Shown: positions 24,707 through 36,192 of the stretch, one piece after another
Position numbering within the stretch: position 1 is the stretch's first letter
Layout: each line of letters begins with the position of its first letter
NCBI GenBank assembly: GCA_021464245.1
Contig: JADCRB010000011.1
Span: 2,069,226-2,133,225, forward strand
From: Carallia brachiata
Lineage: Eukaryota; Streptophyta; Magnoliopsida; Malpighiales; Rhizophoraceae
Length of the DNA: 64,000 nucleotides
Reading direction: 5' to 3'
The notes under the pieces: generated by a model
The model's input: only the letters and a program-made list of their open reading frames with translations
The model's database searches: none
Told to the model about the DNA's origin: nothing
Made by a program: the position numbers and the translations under genes

Positions 24707-25364
24707 ACCAACGCACAACCCAACCACTAAACCCGTTGACATGCTCACATTGACTCGCTGCCAGTCCCAAACTTGCTGTCTGCCAAGCGGCCCACTCTCA
24801 CACTAGCTGGTTGTCATGCCCCGTACTGGTCCACTTCTTTTTGTTTTTTTGAAACCAGTATAGTTCTCCATAAAAGTATTGTTCCGTGAATTAACTATAA
24901 TTCAAGTGATTAAAAGTAGTGATTATTAATTGTAAGATTTAAGTTTGAATTTTCGATTTTTTTTCACATAAATTTTCTTTTTCTACTGCTACTCTAGCAG
25001 CTCCAAAAAAATCTAAAAAAAAAGTATCGTTCTCCATTTCTTTTTGTCGCTTTTTGATAAAAAAAAAAAAGAGTATTGTTCTTCATAAAATGACATCAAA
25101 TCTTTTTTTTTTTTTGAAAGGGTACATAGCTAGACAACATTATCCAAAGGAGCATCTGGGGATGATATGACACTTGGGCACACATATTAAAAATAACGGA
25201 AAAATTTGGTGTCTATATCTTAAGTATCTACAAAGATCCACGAAGGTGGGGCCCACATAAAGTAGCCAATAGGAGAAAAGAGAGTTTTAAAAAGATTTAA
25301 ATAGAAAAGGATAGGAATGGAAAGTGTACAGGGGGCAAATATGGAAAATTAAATTGAGTGGGCC
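24707..25364. other. Intergenic DNA left of the MULE
   Basis: Homopolymer-rich intergenic sequence with no gene or RNA recognised. Confidence 0.5.
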
Positions 25365-25374
25365 TACATTTATT

Positions 25375-25500
25375 GGGATAACCATTTTTTAAGTCCTAAA
25401 CCTTTTCAAATTTTTGTAATTAATTAAGTCTTATACCTTTTTAACTTTTTAAATGAGTCCTAAACCTTTAACTTTTATTTCATTTAAGTCCTTTTTTAAC
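25375..25500 (+). repeat. Left terminal inverted repeat of the MULE
   Basis: Begins GGGATAACCATTTTTTAAG and matches the complement of 30720-30841 almost base for base. Confidence 0.95.
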
Positions 25501-26742
25501 CATTACTAGACAGTTCCGTTACAGTGCCGTTACGTATAATAGTTAAATACAAAAATAAGCCATTATAAACTAAAAACAAATACAAATATATTTTAAAAAA
25601 TAAAGGAAATACTCACGTGCATGTTTAACTCCCAAGACAATGAAATTATGATTAAAAAAAAAGGAAAAAAAAAAGGGCTTGTGTGGTGGATATTTTAGTT
25701 TCATGTTTACACGCAAGAAAGATCCAGAAAAGAGGAACTTGATCAAAAAAAAAAAAAAAAAAAAAAAGAAAGAACAAGGAAGCAAAACGTTGATTCACTT
25801 CTTTATATTCCCCTAAGTTGTAATCCATTTTCTTTGTATTTCAATGAAGAATCAAGCACAATATTCCCTTCCTAATCCAGCCCTCGATCCCTCAATTCCC
25901 AAATCTCTAAAATTCATTTTTCTCTTTCAATGTAACTTTTTGGGGGTTCTTTACACTGTGATCGAGTTTGGGTCGTGGTGCATCGTGAGTGAACAGGTCA
26001 GTTAACTTTGCCGTTCTGAAATTAGATTTTGGCATGCTTTTGTAGTATTATTATTATTATTATTATTATTATTTAATCTGAATGTGGATTTAAGATAACC
26101 TAAAAATTTGAAATTGAAGTGGGATTAGCAAATCTAATTTTTCTTTGAGTTTTTTGTCATTGTAAATTTATTATACTCGAGGTTCACTGTAAATTTTTGT
26201 TTTTTTTAGCAAATTACTGTATTTTTACTTGGGTTTCCAAAGAGGATTAGCTCTAAGATTTTAGATTAACAAAGTCGATTGCTTTTGATTATGATAGTAG
26301 CAAAGGTCAAACTTAAAAATAAAGGAAAATTTTGGGATGGCTTTGGCTACAAATTTCTGATAAAATCCTCGAAAATGGAAGTGGGTTTGTTAATGAAAGG
26401 CCTATGTATCACTTATTTAACTACATCAAGTCCATGCCTTTAGAACAGGAATGAAGAGACACATCAGTTTTGGGTTTGATTTTGAACAGAAGATCATCAT
26501 TTTTTAGTATGTATAATTTTAATTATTTATAAGTATTTCTGTTTTTTATTGGTTGTTAATATGTTTTAAAGTTTTTAGCAACGAAATCTGACTTTGTTCA
26601 TTGGATTAACAAATACCTCCTATGCACAGTGCTTTTCTATTGGTTAATTGAATGAAGTGAGATTGTGTATGCATTTGTCTATGTGGATTTACAATGATTT
26701 TGAAATGGAAGCATAGTTTTAATGTGCCCTTTTGTTTGTAGA

Positions 26743-29700
26743 ATGAGTTGTTGTGATGGGGTGGCTGGTGGATTTGAAGAGGCAAAAAAGCAACAATATA
26801 TAGGCATTGAGCAACAAAAAAAGGCATGTGCTTCAGAAGCTGAAAAAGAGGGGGTTTATGTTGATGTGCCAGAATATATCGATGATGAAATATTTTGTAG
26901 CATTGACCTAGACAGCTTTGTTACTGCCAAAGTTACTTGCATGGAAGATGGTGCTCAACATGGGGAATCAGAAAGTGATGATTCGGACAATGAAGAGTAT
27001 GCAAGAAGCATAATTAAGCTAGACATATTGACTGATGACGACGACTCCGAGTTAGAGGAAGCAAGAGAGGAAGTCAGAAAATTTAATAGAGGACATCTTG
27101 AAGGGGCACACATGGTGATGCATGATGTTAGAGTTGATGGGCATGGAGACAATATTAAAGAGCATGAAAAGATAATAAGAGAAAATGATGAAGGGTTGAT
27201 TGGAGATGGAGATGAAACTGATTATCCAGACACAAGTGATTGTGAGAGCTTTGAAAGTAGTGATAGTGAAGATCAAGACAATGCAGTGAGAAGAAAAAGA
27301 AAATATCCCGTGCACAACCCTAAGCAAGAGAAGCCTGAATTTGAGGTTACAATGCTTTTTGAGGATTTGACGACTTTTAAAAATGCCTTAAAGAGATATT
27401 CTCTTAAGGAGAGAATTGAATTTAAATATACAAAGAATACCAAACTGTATGTCAGGGCAAAGTGCAAAAAACCTACATGTCCATGGAAAATATTTGCCAA
27501 ATATTGTGATGATCTAAAGTGTGTGCAAGTGAAGTCACTAGTCAACATCCATGAATGCAATCCTGTATTCAAAAATAAGAGAATTTCAGTAGATTGGTTG
27601 GCCAGTAATTGCTTTAAGGATTTGAGTTCTATAAATAAACTCACCTTAGAGGATTTAAAAGGCTTGGTCAAGCGACAATTGCAACTAGAGGTTGATGTGA
27701 GCAAATGTTTTAGGGCAAAGACTATTGTTGTGCAACAGTTAAGAGGAGATGCAAAGAGAGAATACTTGAAGCTATGGGACTACAAAGCAGAAATTGAAAG
27801 GAGTAACCCAGGCACAACAGTTGATTTGAAGTATGTTAGGCCTGCTCTTGGAAGGGGATTGTGAGAGTTTGATAAGATGTACTTTGCATTTGATTGTTGT
27901 AAGAAAGGATTTTTGGTAGGGTGTAGGAGAGTGATTGGACTTGATGGTTGTTTTTTGAAAGGGGTTGTTAAGGGTGAGATATTAACTGCTGTGGATCGAG
28001 ATGCAAATAATCAAATGTTTCCAATTCCATGGGCAGTGGTTGTTGCTGAATCGACAGCAACATGGAGTTGGTTTTTGCAATTATTAAAATTAGACCTTAG
28101 CATCATAAATGGATTTGGTTGGACAATAATGTCCGACCAGCAAAAGGTATACCATTTTTACAAAATTTAAGTGTTATTTCTATATAAACCTTTTCTTGCC
28201 AATTTTTTGGTTCACAAAGCATACCTTTATCTATATGTAGGGTGTCGAGAATGCAGTAAAGGAGCAACTACGTCGTGTTGAACATAGGTTTTGTGGGAGG
28301 CACTTGTTTGCCAATTGGAGGAAGAAACACAAGGGATTAAAAATGCAGAGAATGTTTTGGAGTTGTGTCAAATCCACAAATGAAGCTGATTTTAATGCAA
28401 GGATGGTAGAATTAAAGGAAGAGGACCAATCTGCTCATGATGATATGCTCAAAAAAAATAAAGAACAATGGTGTAAGTCTTTTTTTAACCCAGATATTAA
28501 ATGTGATATTGTAGATAATAACTTATATGAAGCATTTAATGGGAAAATTGTCTTTGCGAGGGCTAAAAGCATCATTACTATGCTTGAAGACATTCGTATA
28601 TATATTATGAGGAGATTGAAGAGAAACAGAGCTTTGGCAGCTAGGTGGTCTAGTTCTATCGGTCCTAGGATCAAAAGGAAACTCCTTGATAACATCAAGG
28701 AAAGTCATTACTGTATGCTTGAATGGAATGGTAGTGAGGGCTATGAAGTAAGACATGGGAGAGATAGACATGTTGTGAAATTGGATAGAAGAACTTGCAC
28801 TTGTGGGGCATGGATGTTGTCTGGAATACCATGCCCACATGCTCTCTATGCCATTGATGACAAAGGTGATGAACCAGAGGCTTATGTAGCACATTGGTAC
28901 AAGAAAGACAAGTATTTGCAGGCATACCAGCACATGATGCAACCAGTAGCAGGTGAAAGACAATGGCCTATCACTGGAGAAGAGGGTTTACTGCCACCAC
29001 CTTACAAGAAGGTCAAGGGCAGACCAAAAATAAATAGGCGAAGGGAAGAATGGGAACAACAAAGAACAACGTCAACTAATATGTCTAGAGTTGGGATGAA
29101 AATGACATGTAGGTTGTGCAAGAAACAAGGACATAACAAAAAGACTTGTCCAGAAAAAGGTCAAGGGCCACAATTTGATCTAGATCAAGAAGCAATCCTA
29201 CCTCAGTGACAATGTTAGGCCTGTGAATGATGAACATGTACAGAAAATGTCTCACCTACTGATGTACCAAGAGCCAAGGCCTCTTGATATCATTGTAAGT
29301 AATTAATATGTTTTTGAAATTCAGTAATGTTCTTGATAATTAAAATACTTATCTATTTAATTTGTCATTCACAGCAATCAAAGAAGTCTTCCCTAGCTGT
29401 TGCAAACATAGTTGAACAAGGATCCAAGTTCTGTGAATCAAGCATGATGCCTTTTCTGCCACATCAAACGACACTTGTGAGAATTCTACTACATTACTCT
29501 TATTTTTGTTTAATAAAAAAAAAATTATATGTGGAATGACAACTGAAAACAGGGAAAGAGAAAGGAGCCAAGTGTTTTAGTTGGGACAAATGATGCATTG
29601 AGCGGCTTAAGTGAAGTTAGAACTGAACTAACTCCCAATGCGGTAAACTCCTTGCAAGAATTAGTTATTTAATGCAAAGTTGCATTTTAATGTTTTTTTT

Positions 29701-30082
29701 TTCTTTATAAAATATTAATTCGAATGCAGGGTCAAAGACGAAAGACACATGTTTCAGTGGCAAACACAAATAAGAAAGCTGGACATGGTTTCAAAAGGAA
29801 AGATGAGGACACTGAAAATGTTGTTGGACATTTGGAAGGCAACATAGGGACCATGCAACCAACAACTGCATCTCAATCAGCTAGACCTGCAAATAGGAGT
29901 AGTTATAATGTCATAACACCTCAGCAGTTGCAGGTTATTACCATTTCTATATACAAGTAATATTAATTGCATGTCTAAATAATCACATCTAATTTAATAA
30001 GTTTGTGTTTGTATGGTTTTTTTAGGATCAATGTGATGCCAAGAGGAAGAAACTTGAAATTAGGAGGAAACCATGGAAATGA
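26743..30082 (+). pseudogene. MULE transposase (MuDR type), nearly intact, two lesions
   Basis: Six coding exons are read: 26743-28146, 28241-29294, 29375-29476, 29553-29642, 29730-29933 and 30026-30082. All junctions are phase 0 with GT..AG borders, and a non-coding leader exon probably ends near 25995 (AACAG|GTCAGT). Domains in order: an acidic N terminus; the MuDR N-terminal DNA-binding region with CPWKIFA; the DDE core with GLDGC (D about residue 401), IMSDQQK (D about 465) and NNLYEAFNG (E about 566); a SWIM zinc finger CTCGAWMLSGIPCPHAL; and a CCHC knuckle CRLCKKQGHNKKTC. A TGA at 27862-27864 interrupts codon 374. Exon 28241-29294 is one base too long; the extra base near 29207 creates a TGA, and after it the frame fits the last four exons. 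It would catalyse cut-and-paste transposition if whole. As read it is inactive, though both lesions are single events. Confidence 0.93.
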
Positions 30083-30719
30083 CAATTTTGAGATGGAAAT
30101 CTAATGGATGCAATTGGAGATTGGCCTTCATCAAAGAATTTTTTTTTGGGCTTGCTTCCTCCAAATGACATTATGAAGAATGCCATTTATTTTTGTTCTA
30201 CAACCAAATTGGCATTTTCTAGTTCTTTTGTTGCTTGATCCAACCAGCATGTTGAAAGAATGCCATAATTTTTTGTATACTTGATCAATATTTGTTAGTT
30301 TGACAAGACTGTGATACTAATAGATATCAAGAAAAATGTCATTTTGCTTGTCCATGACATTTATCTTTACTTAAATGTCTATGAACTCTCTCGACACTTA
30401 CCCATTATTTTGCAATTATTGTTGGCATGTATGTGTATTTTGCCTAACAAGTAGATTAATGTGAAGCATGCATTCCTTGTAGAAAGGGGAGAGGTCAGAT
30501 TGTTAGAGTTTTGGTTTTAGTCTGCGTTGTGTGGTGGGGGTAGCATTTAGGATATTTCCAATTTATAAGTGGATCAACGGTTGGCAAATTAGATGAAACA
30601 TGAGGGAAAATGGGAAATATACAACCATGTTTGTATATCTATGATGTTTTAGTGTATTTTCAAACTAAAATTGTGTATTTTCTTGAAAATCTTATACATA
30701 ACAGGGTTAGTCCAAAACT

Positions 30720-30841
30720 GTTAAAAAAGGACTTAAATGAAATAAAAGTTAAAGGTTTAGGACTCATTTAAAAAGTTAAAAAGGTATAGGACTTAATTAC
30801 AAAAATTTGAAAAGGTTTAGGACTTAAAAAATGGTTATCCC
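30720..30841 (-). repeat. Right terminal inverted repeat of the MULE
   Basis: Ends GGTTATCCC next to the target duplication, and is the inverted partner of 25375-25500. Confidence 0.95.
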
Positions 30842-30851
30842 TACATTTATT

Positions 30852-31640
30852 TGCTTTTCTTGTATTCGGTGTTGTGTACGTGTATTGTATTAGAAGAATA
30901 CTGAAAACTTCACATGTACATACATATACGTTAGAGGAAATTGAGAGGGAAAATAATGGTGACCTCTTTTTTAGATTACATTATATAGTTTCAAATAAGT
31001 AGCTATATAATATTAAAAAATGATATTCGGAGATTTATCTGTCTCTATTTTTCAAAATTTTAATCATCTAATGACTCATATATTTGTGTTGCTATTTTGA
31101 AGATATCTTAGTGAAGTCATCAAGGTTTTTTTTTTTTTTTTTTTTTGAAATGGAGATTTTGAGGAAATGAGAAAATTTATGGGATTACATAAACAAGAAA
31201 ACATTTTAGCAGCTTTGCATGGATGGTTTTAAAATAGTAACAAAGTGATAAGAGCTATTGCATGGTATAATGTCTTTTTAAGAAAAAAACAAAGAAATTG
31301 TTAGAGGGCATTAGTTTTGATTGTATTGCTAATTGTTGCAGCCTATGTAAAGCCATGTAGTGAAAGTGAAACTCTAGTTGTAATATATAAGATGGTATAT
31401 GGCAAAAAAAAGTTAGTAAATATAGTGGAGAAAAAAGAGTGTAGCGATAATAATGAGAAACAGTTGAGAGGTAATTATTACTATCGTGAAGTTTGACCTG
31501 ACTACAAAAATAATGTAGACTTGCTATAGTTTTAAAATACACACGCTATACGAATCTTGTGTAAAATGAGGAATTAGTCAATTTTCAATTATTGTAATCT
31601 TAAAATAACCTATAGTTTCGTTAATGGTTTTTTGCATTCA
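30852..31640. other. Intergenic DNA right of the MULE
   Basis: AT-rich, with a T18-20 run near 31125-31146. No gene is recognised. Confidence 0.5.
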
Positions 31641-32561
31641 TAGGTGTCAACTGTTATATGCAAAATGTCACATATTTTAACAGGTATTGTCTTATATTAT
31701 TTGCCACATGTTTTTATTATATGGATAGTCTTGTATAGTTTTATATATAGTGTCGCGTATATAATGCCGAATGTATTGTCTATTTTTATAACAAATGTCA
31801 TATATTATAAGTAGATAGTCGTATATATAAGTTGAAAGTATTGTATATTATGTGCAACGTGTTATTATCATATGTAAATTGTTATACGATAGCATTATTG
31901 GTGTCATTATAAAAATATAGTAGTGTGGTACGTTCGTAGAACCACTACTTTGTGGATTTGTTGATACACGAAGTAGTAACTCATTAGTAAATAAGAGGTC
32001 ATTGTATTTAATTATTTTGTAAATGTGCTAGAAAATAAATAAAGCCAATTTAAAAATATTTACAAATTATTGTGTTATGTAAAAAATGTTTTCATGATAT
32101 CATACATCTTTTAAATTTCATTTCCACAATTAAAATTTATTTTGTAATTAAAACCTTGTCTAAAAAATATTACAGAAATTTAAAAATTTTAGATTATGTG
32201 AAAAAAAAACCTAATTTCCATGTGTGGAAAATATTGTCAATAAAAAAATACCTAATTTCCATTCTTCCAAGTTTACAAAAGTCAAAAAATGAAAGAATTC
32301 TTAATTTTGATTGAACACTATACTTACTAAAAGATTAAAACAAAAAAGAAAAGAAATAGAAAGAACAGAAAAGAAATAATTGAAGAAAAACGAAGTTACA
32401 AAACTTTCTAGCTTTCTAAAATAGGGATATTTCTTGGATCTTTCTTGACTAGAAAAGCACCGTGATTTGCATTGTAGAAAAGTTGGCTAAAGCATTGTTT
32501 GGAATAATAAGGTGAGTTAAACTATCATTTTGTTTAATATAAATATATTAATATAAATATA

Positions 32562-32605
<44 letters not shown>

Positions 32606-33740
32606 GTGTCCTAGTTTGTTCAAGGTTGATGTATCGTCTTGTTTGGGTCTCTGTTTCATTGTCTGTGTTCGTGCTTCACAAGCAAGATATTATTTGCAAA
32701 GTGTCATATATTATCTAGAAGGTGCGATATAGTTTAACAGGTTGTGTCGTATATTATCTACAAAATGTTGTATATTATCTAAAACATGTTGTGTAGTTTC
32801 ATAGGTAGTGTTGTACATTATTTGAAACTTATTGTATAGTTTCGTAGGTAATGTTGTATATTACCAGTAAAGTGTCATACATCTTTATTAATGGTATTGT
32901 ATATTATATAAAACATGTCATTTATCATATGCAAATAGTTATATGATAGCGTTATTGTTGTCATTACAAAACTAAAGTAGTGTGATGTGTTTCAAAAAGT
33001 AACAATTAATTGGAATTTATAATGATAAAAAAATTTAAGTGTAATTTATCATAGTTTTGACCAATCGCCCCTCTACGCCAAAAATTAGAGCTCTGTCTTA
33101 ACTAAATTATCTATCCAGTCAATTTCAAGTTTTGTCTACACTCAATTTTATATACACTAAAATTAGAGATACCCATACTTTAATATTATTTTATCTTTAT
33201 TTTTATTTTTAACTAAATTCTTTTAATTTTTTTAGCAACTAAAATATTGTTATTCTTAACTCTTATAAATTTTTCATACTTTTTATTCTAAAAAAAAATT
33301 GTCTCATATCTCTAAAAAAAATAAGGCTTTTATTATTTATAAATTCATAAACTTTTTTTATTATTTATTTTTTATATGTATGTAAACTTGGTCTAACCTG
33401 ACAAAAATTTCTAAATCCGTCATTACCCTATATAGAACCTATGTACAATGTGAGCTCTTCAATTTTCGTTTATTGTTATCCTAATAATGTGTATTTTAGT
33501 TTGGTAAATGTGTAATGTATTATGCATAGTGTCGCATAATTATCTTGACAATATCTATAGTCCTAAAAATAGAATCTTAAGGTTTTCTTAATGATGTCGT
33601 ATAAATATATTCATAATGTTTTGTATTTTCACAAATAGAGTTGTATAACAGTATTGGTTTCATTGCAGAACTAAAGTAGTGTGATGTGTTTCATAGAATT
33701 ACAATTTTTTGGACTTTATAATAATGAGAATAAGTTTATT
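31640..33740 (+). repeat. Field of degenerate repeats with a GTCGTATATTAT-type motif
   Basis: Three blocks (about 31640-31970, 32690-33010, 33520-33740) contain many diverged copies of a motif like GTTGTATATTATCT, spaced 25-45 bp apart. Each block closes with a related sequence: GATAGCGTTATTGTTGTCAT, or its variant, then AAAGTAGTGTG. The blocks are therefore direct repeats of one another. No coding capacity is seen. Confidence 0.7.
32551..32602. repeat. (AT)n microsatellite
   Basis: Almost pure TA dinucleotides between two blocks of the degenerate repeat field. Confidence 0.9.
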
Positions 33741-35261
33741 TTTGGAACACTAGCTTTTGTTTAGTCCAATTTTGGGTCTCCATCTATAAAATTGATGAAA
33801 TTGGTGCATAATTGTTAGGAAAAGTTCAAAATTTGGGTCTTTTCGTCAATTGATCCGTTAAATGTCGCTGTGCTGTGCGGTTAGACGCTGACATGGCCAG
33901 GCAACTCCCATTTGTTAAAAAAAAAGGCTGACTAGGACAAAACGAGCTGACATGGCGGTCCAAATTTGGGACACTAACTGTTGCTCTCCCCCCAAAACAA
34001 AATTTCTCTCTCCCCTAACAAATAAAAGTTTTTTAAAAAATTCAAAAAAAGAACAAAAAATTTAAAAATAAATCAAAAAATTTAAAAATTTGGAAAAAAA
34101 AATTGAAAGTAAAATTTCAAATTTGAATACAAAGGTTCAAAACTTTTAAAGATAAATCCCTAAAATATTTAAAAATTAAAATGAACAAAAACCTAAAAAA
34201 TAACAAAAAGTTGAAGAATCTTTGCAACCAAAATGATAGGTTATCCTTGATTCATGAGTACTCTGGCAGAGAGGCAGAAGACGTTGGCTAGTTGCATTTG
34301 CAATTGAAGATGGATAAGCAGAGGAAGGGATCTCTAATGTTATCGATTTCGTCCCACGACAGCAAGCAACGGAGGAGCTACGACATGTGAAAGAAAGTCA
34401 ATAGGTTGTCGACAATGAGGCTTCAGATCAGTGTGCTGATGGTGGGAAAGTATAGGGCCAATGGTAGTAATAAAATTTTAGTGAATACTCTAGGTGTTGA
34501 ACTCAAGGGAATAAAGAATTAATTGTAATTCAAGCTATTTAACAAAAAAGTTGATGTTTAAGAAAATTATTACAAGCAAAATTATTAAATTAAATCAAAC
34601 AATTTAACTAATTAAAACTAGATGCAATTTAACTGAAAGTTCAACACAAGATAAAAGGCACTAGGGCTAAGGATTTTCACCTGTAAATTACATGAATTTT
34701 GTGGCATTAATTATTTGAATGTTAATTTTTCTTTTTTAGTTAGTATTATTTGCCAAGCAACTTTAACCATGTTCAATCTATTTGTGATCTTCTCTTGAAC
34801 TCACAAAAAGTAGAACAAACCCATTAAGAATAGAGAATTTATAATAACATTATATAAACTTATCTCATATTTAACTCAAAGTTCTTATTTATTAGTGCAT
34901 GACTGTGTCTCATCTGTCAATCTCAATACAAATCTTATAACTGCTTTCATGATGGTCAAGCACAAAAGCATAATTAAGTTTAAAATAGATAAATCAAATC
35001 AAGTTCTCAACATGAAATTTCAATAAACTCAAAAAAACTACTAAGTATCCACAAAAATCAAATAACCCAACCATAAACAAGGTTGCATCCCTTTTGCCCT
35101 AATTTAGGGTTTTAGCCACTCATGCTAAAGGCCAAAGATAAACTACGATTAAACATCATAGAGTTCAAAATAAAAAGAAAGAAAAGAAAAGTAATTGAAA
35201 AAATGTGTTGACATCTTCGCGTTCTTCCCTTACGTTCTTTTCCTCTTCGCTCTCTACGTTT
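33741..35261. other. Unassigned repeat-like intergenic DNA
   Basis: 33741-34000 has the look of a repetitive element (ACGCTGACATGGCCAGG followed by A-rich sequence). 34430-35215 resembles non-coding parts of plant LTR retroelements but shows no domain or border I can prove. No gene is seen. Confidence 0.35.
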
Positions 35262-35694
35262 TGTTAGATTTAATAATAAATCTAATCAATTATCAAACAT
35301 AATTTTGGGATCTTAAAACTGAATAAAATCGTGTAAACGATATAACTGAGTTAGTGGAAGTCATAGCCATCTTCACGTTGGAACAAAGACTAAGACTTTT
35401 CTTCAATCTAAAAACTGATTTTTCTCTCCTGACCTTTCTGTACTCACACGTTTTAGATAGAGTTTTCGTGTGCCTGTAGGAAGAGAGAGGACCGGCTATA
35501 TATATATACACAACTTTAGGGTTTTAATTTAAGCATGTCCATCAATGCCTGAATCACGTCTTCTTGACTAATCAGACCACATTAATAATTTATTCTTAAC
35601 AGTACTTTTCTTTGAGAACACTTCAAATAATCAATTACGGTAATTACTTCGTCCTTACTCAAAGAAATTAATTAATTAGAAATAATTTCTAACA
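35262..35694 (-). mobile_element. 3' LTR of a Ty1/copia retrotransposon
   Basis: On the minus strand the 433-bp LTR starts TGTTAGAAATTATTTC and ends AATAAATCTAACA. Directly before it lies a polypurine tract, CAAGTGGGAGAA (complement of 35695-35707), the usual copia second-strand primer site. Confidence 0.78.
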
Positions 35695-36192
35695 TTCTCC
35701 CACTTGACCCGATTACAATCTATTACTTTAATCATTATGCACAAATAACAATAATGTCTAATCTCTCGTGATTCCTTCATAATGTCACAATATGATAAAT
35801 TGTTCAATGCGAGTTATGGCGAAATATCCTATTAGTTCATAGTACTTCTTTCTATATACCACAACACTTGCAGATTACCATATCAGGCTCATAAGGTATA
35901 TATATGAAACATTATTTCATAATGGTTCATAATAATGTCTCATAGAGACTTTTCTGTTAAACTTGAAACTTTAGGTGTACACAATCATGAGGTAACAGGA
36001 AAACATAATGTATATCAGAAACACATAAATGAGCCGAGAGTGTTATTACAAGCATAAAACATTAATCATCAATACAACCAAGTCTCATCTTGAGAACTTG
36101 CTCACTAAAAAACTTAGGTTGTAAACCTTTCGTTAAATGATCTGCGATCATGAGATCTGTACTAATATGCTCAATAGACACTCTCTATTTCT
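35695..36192 (-). mobile_element. Copia RNase H end and 3' non-coding region
   Basis: The minus strand at 36192-36062 encodes VSIEHISTDLMIADHLTKGL and then a stop after GCIDD. This is the C terminus of copia RNase H (canonical ADPLTKGLP). One internal TAG precedes it. The sequence on to 35708 is the untranslated part leading to the polypurine tract. Coding sequence ends abruptly at 36192, where another element begins. Confidence 0.8.

Larger units (their letters stand above)
25365..30851 (+). mobile_element. Complete Mutator-like element (MULE) with long terminal inverted repeats and 10-bp target duplication
   Basis: The element spans 25375-30841. Its ends are inverted repeats of 126 bp (25375-25500) and 122 bp (30720-30841) that are nearly identical; the left one has a 4-bp insertion. 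Each holds several copies of AAGTCCTAAACCTTT. A perfect direct repeat, TACATTTATT, flanks it (25365-25374 and 30842-30851), in the 8-11 bp range of MULE insertions. Inside lies a single transposase gene on the plus strand. Ends, target site and coding region all survive, so the insertion is probably young on an evolutionary scale. Confidence 0.95.

Noticed and set aside
26955..27704. Minus-strand open frames of 65-143 codons
   Set aside because: They lie antisense to the MULE transposase exon and have no family resemblance.
28435..28963. Minus-strand open frames opposite the MULE DDE/SWIM exon
   Set aside because: Shadows of the real coding strand, which carries the catalytic and zinc-finger motifs.
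33741..34210. Similarity between this region and 55840-56560
   Set aside because: Both are A/T homopolymer mosaics; beyond low complexity no convincing shared unique sequence was found.
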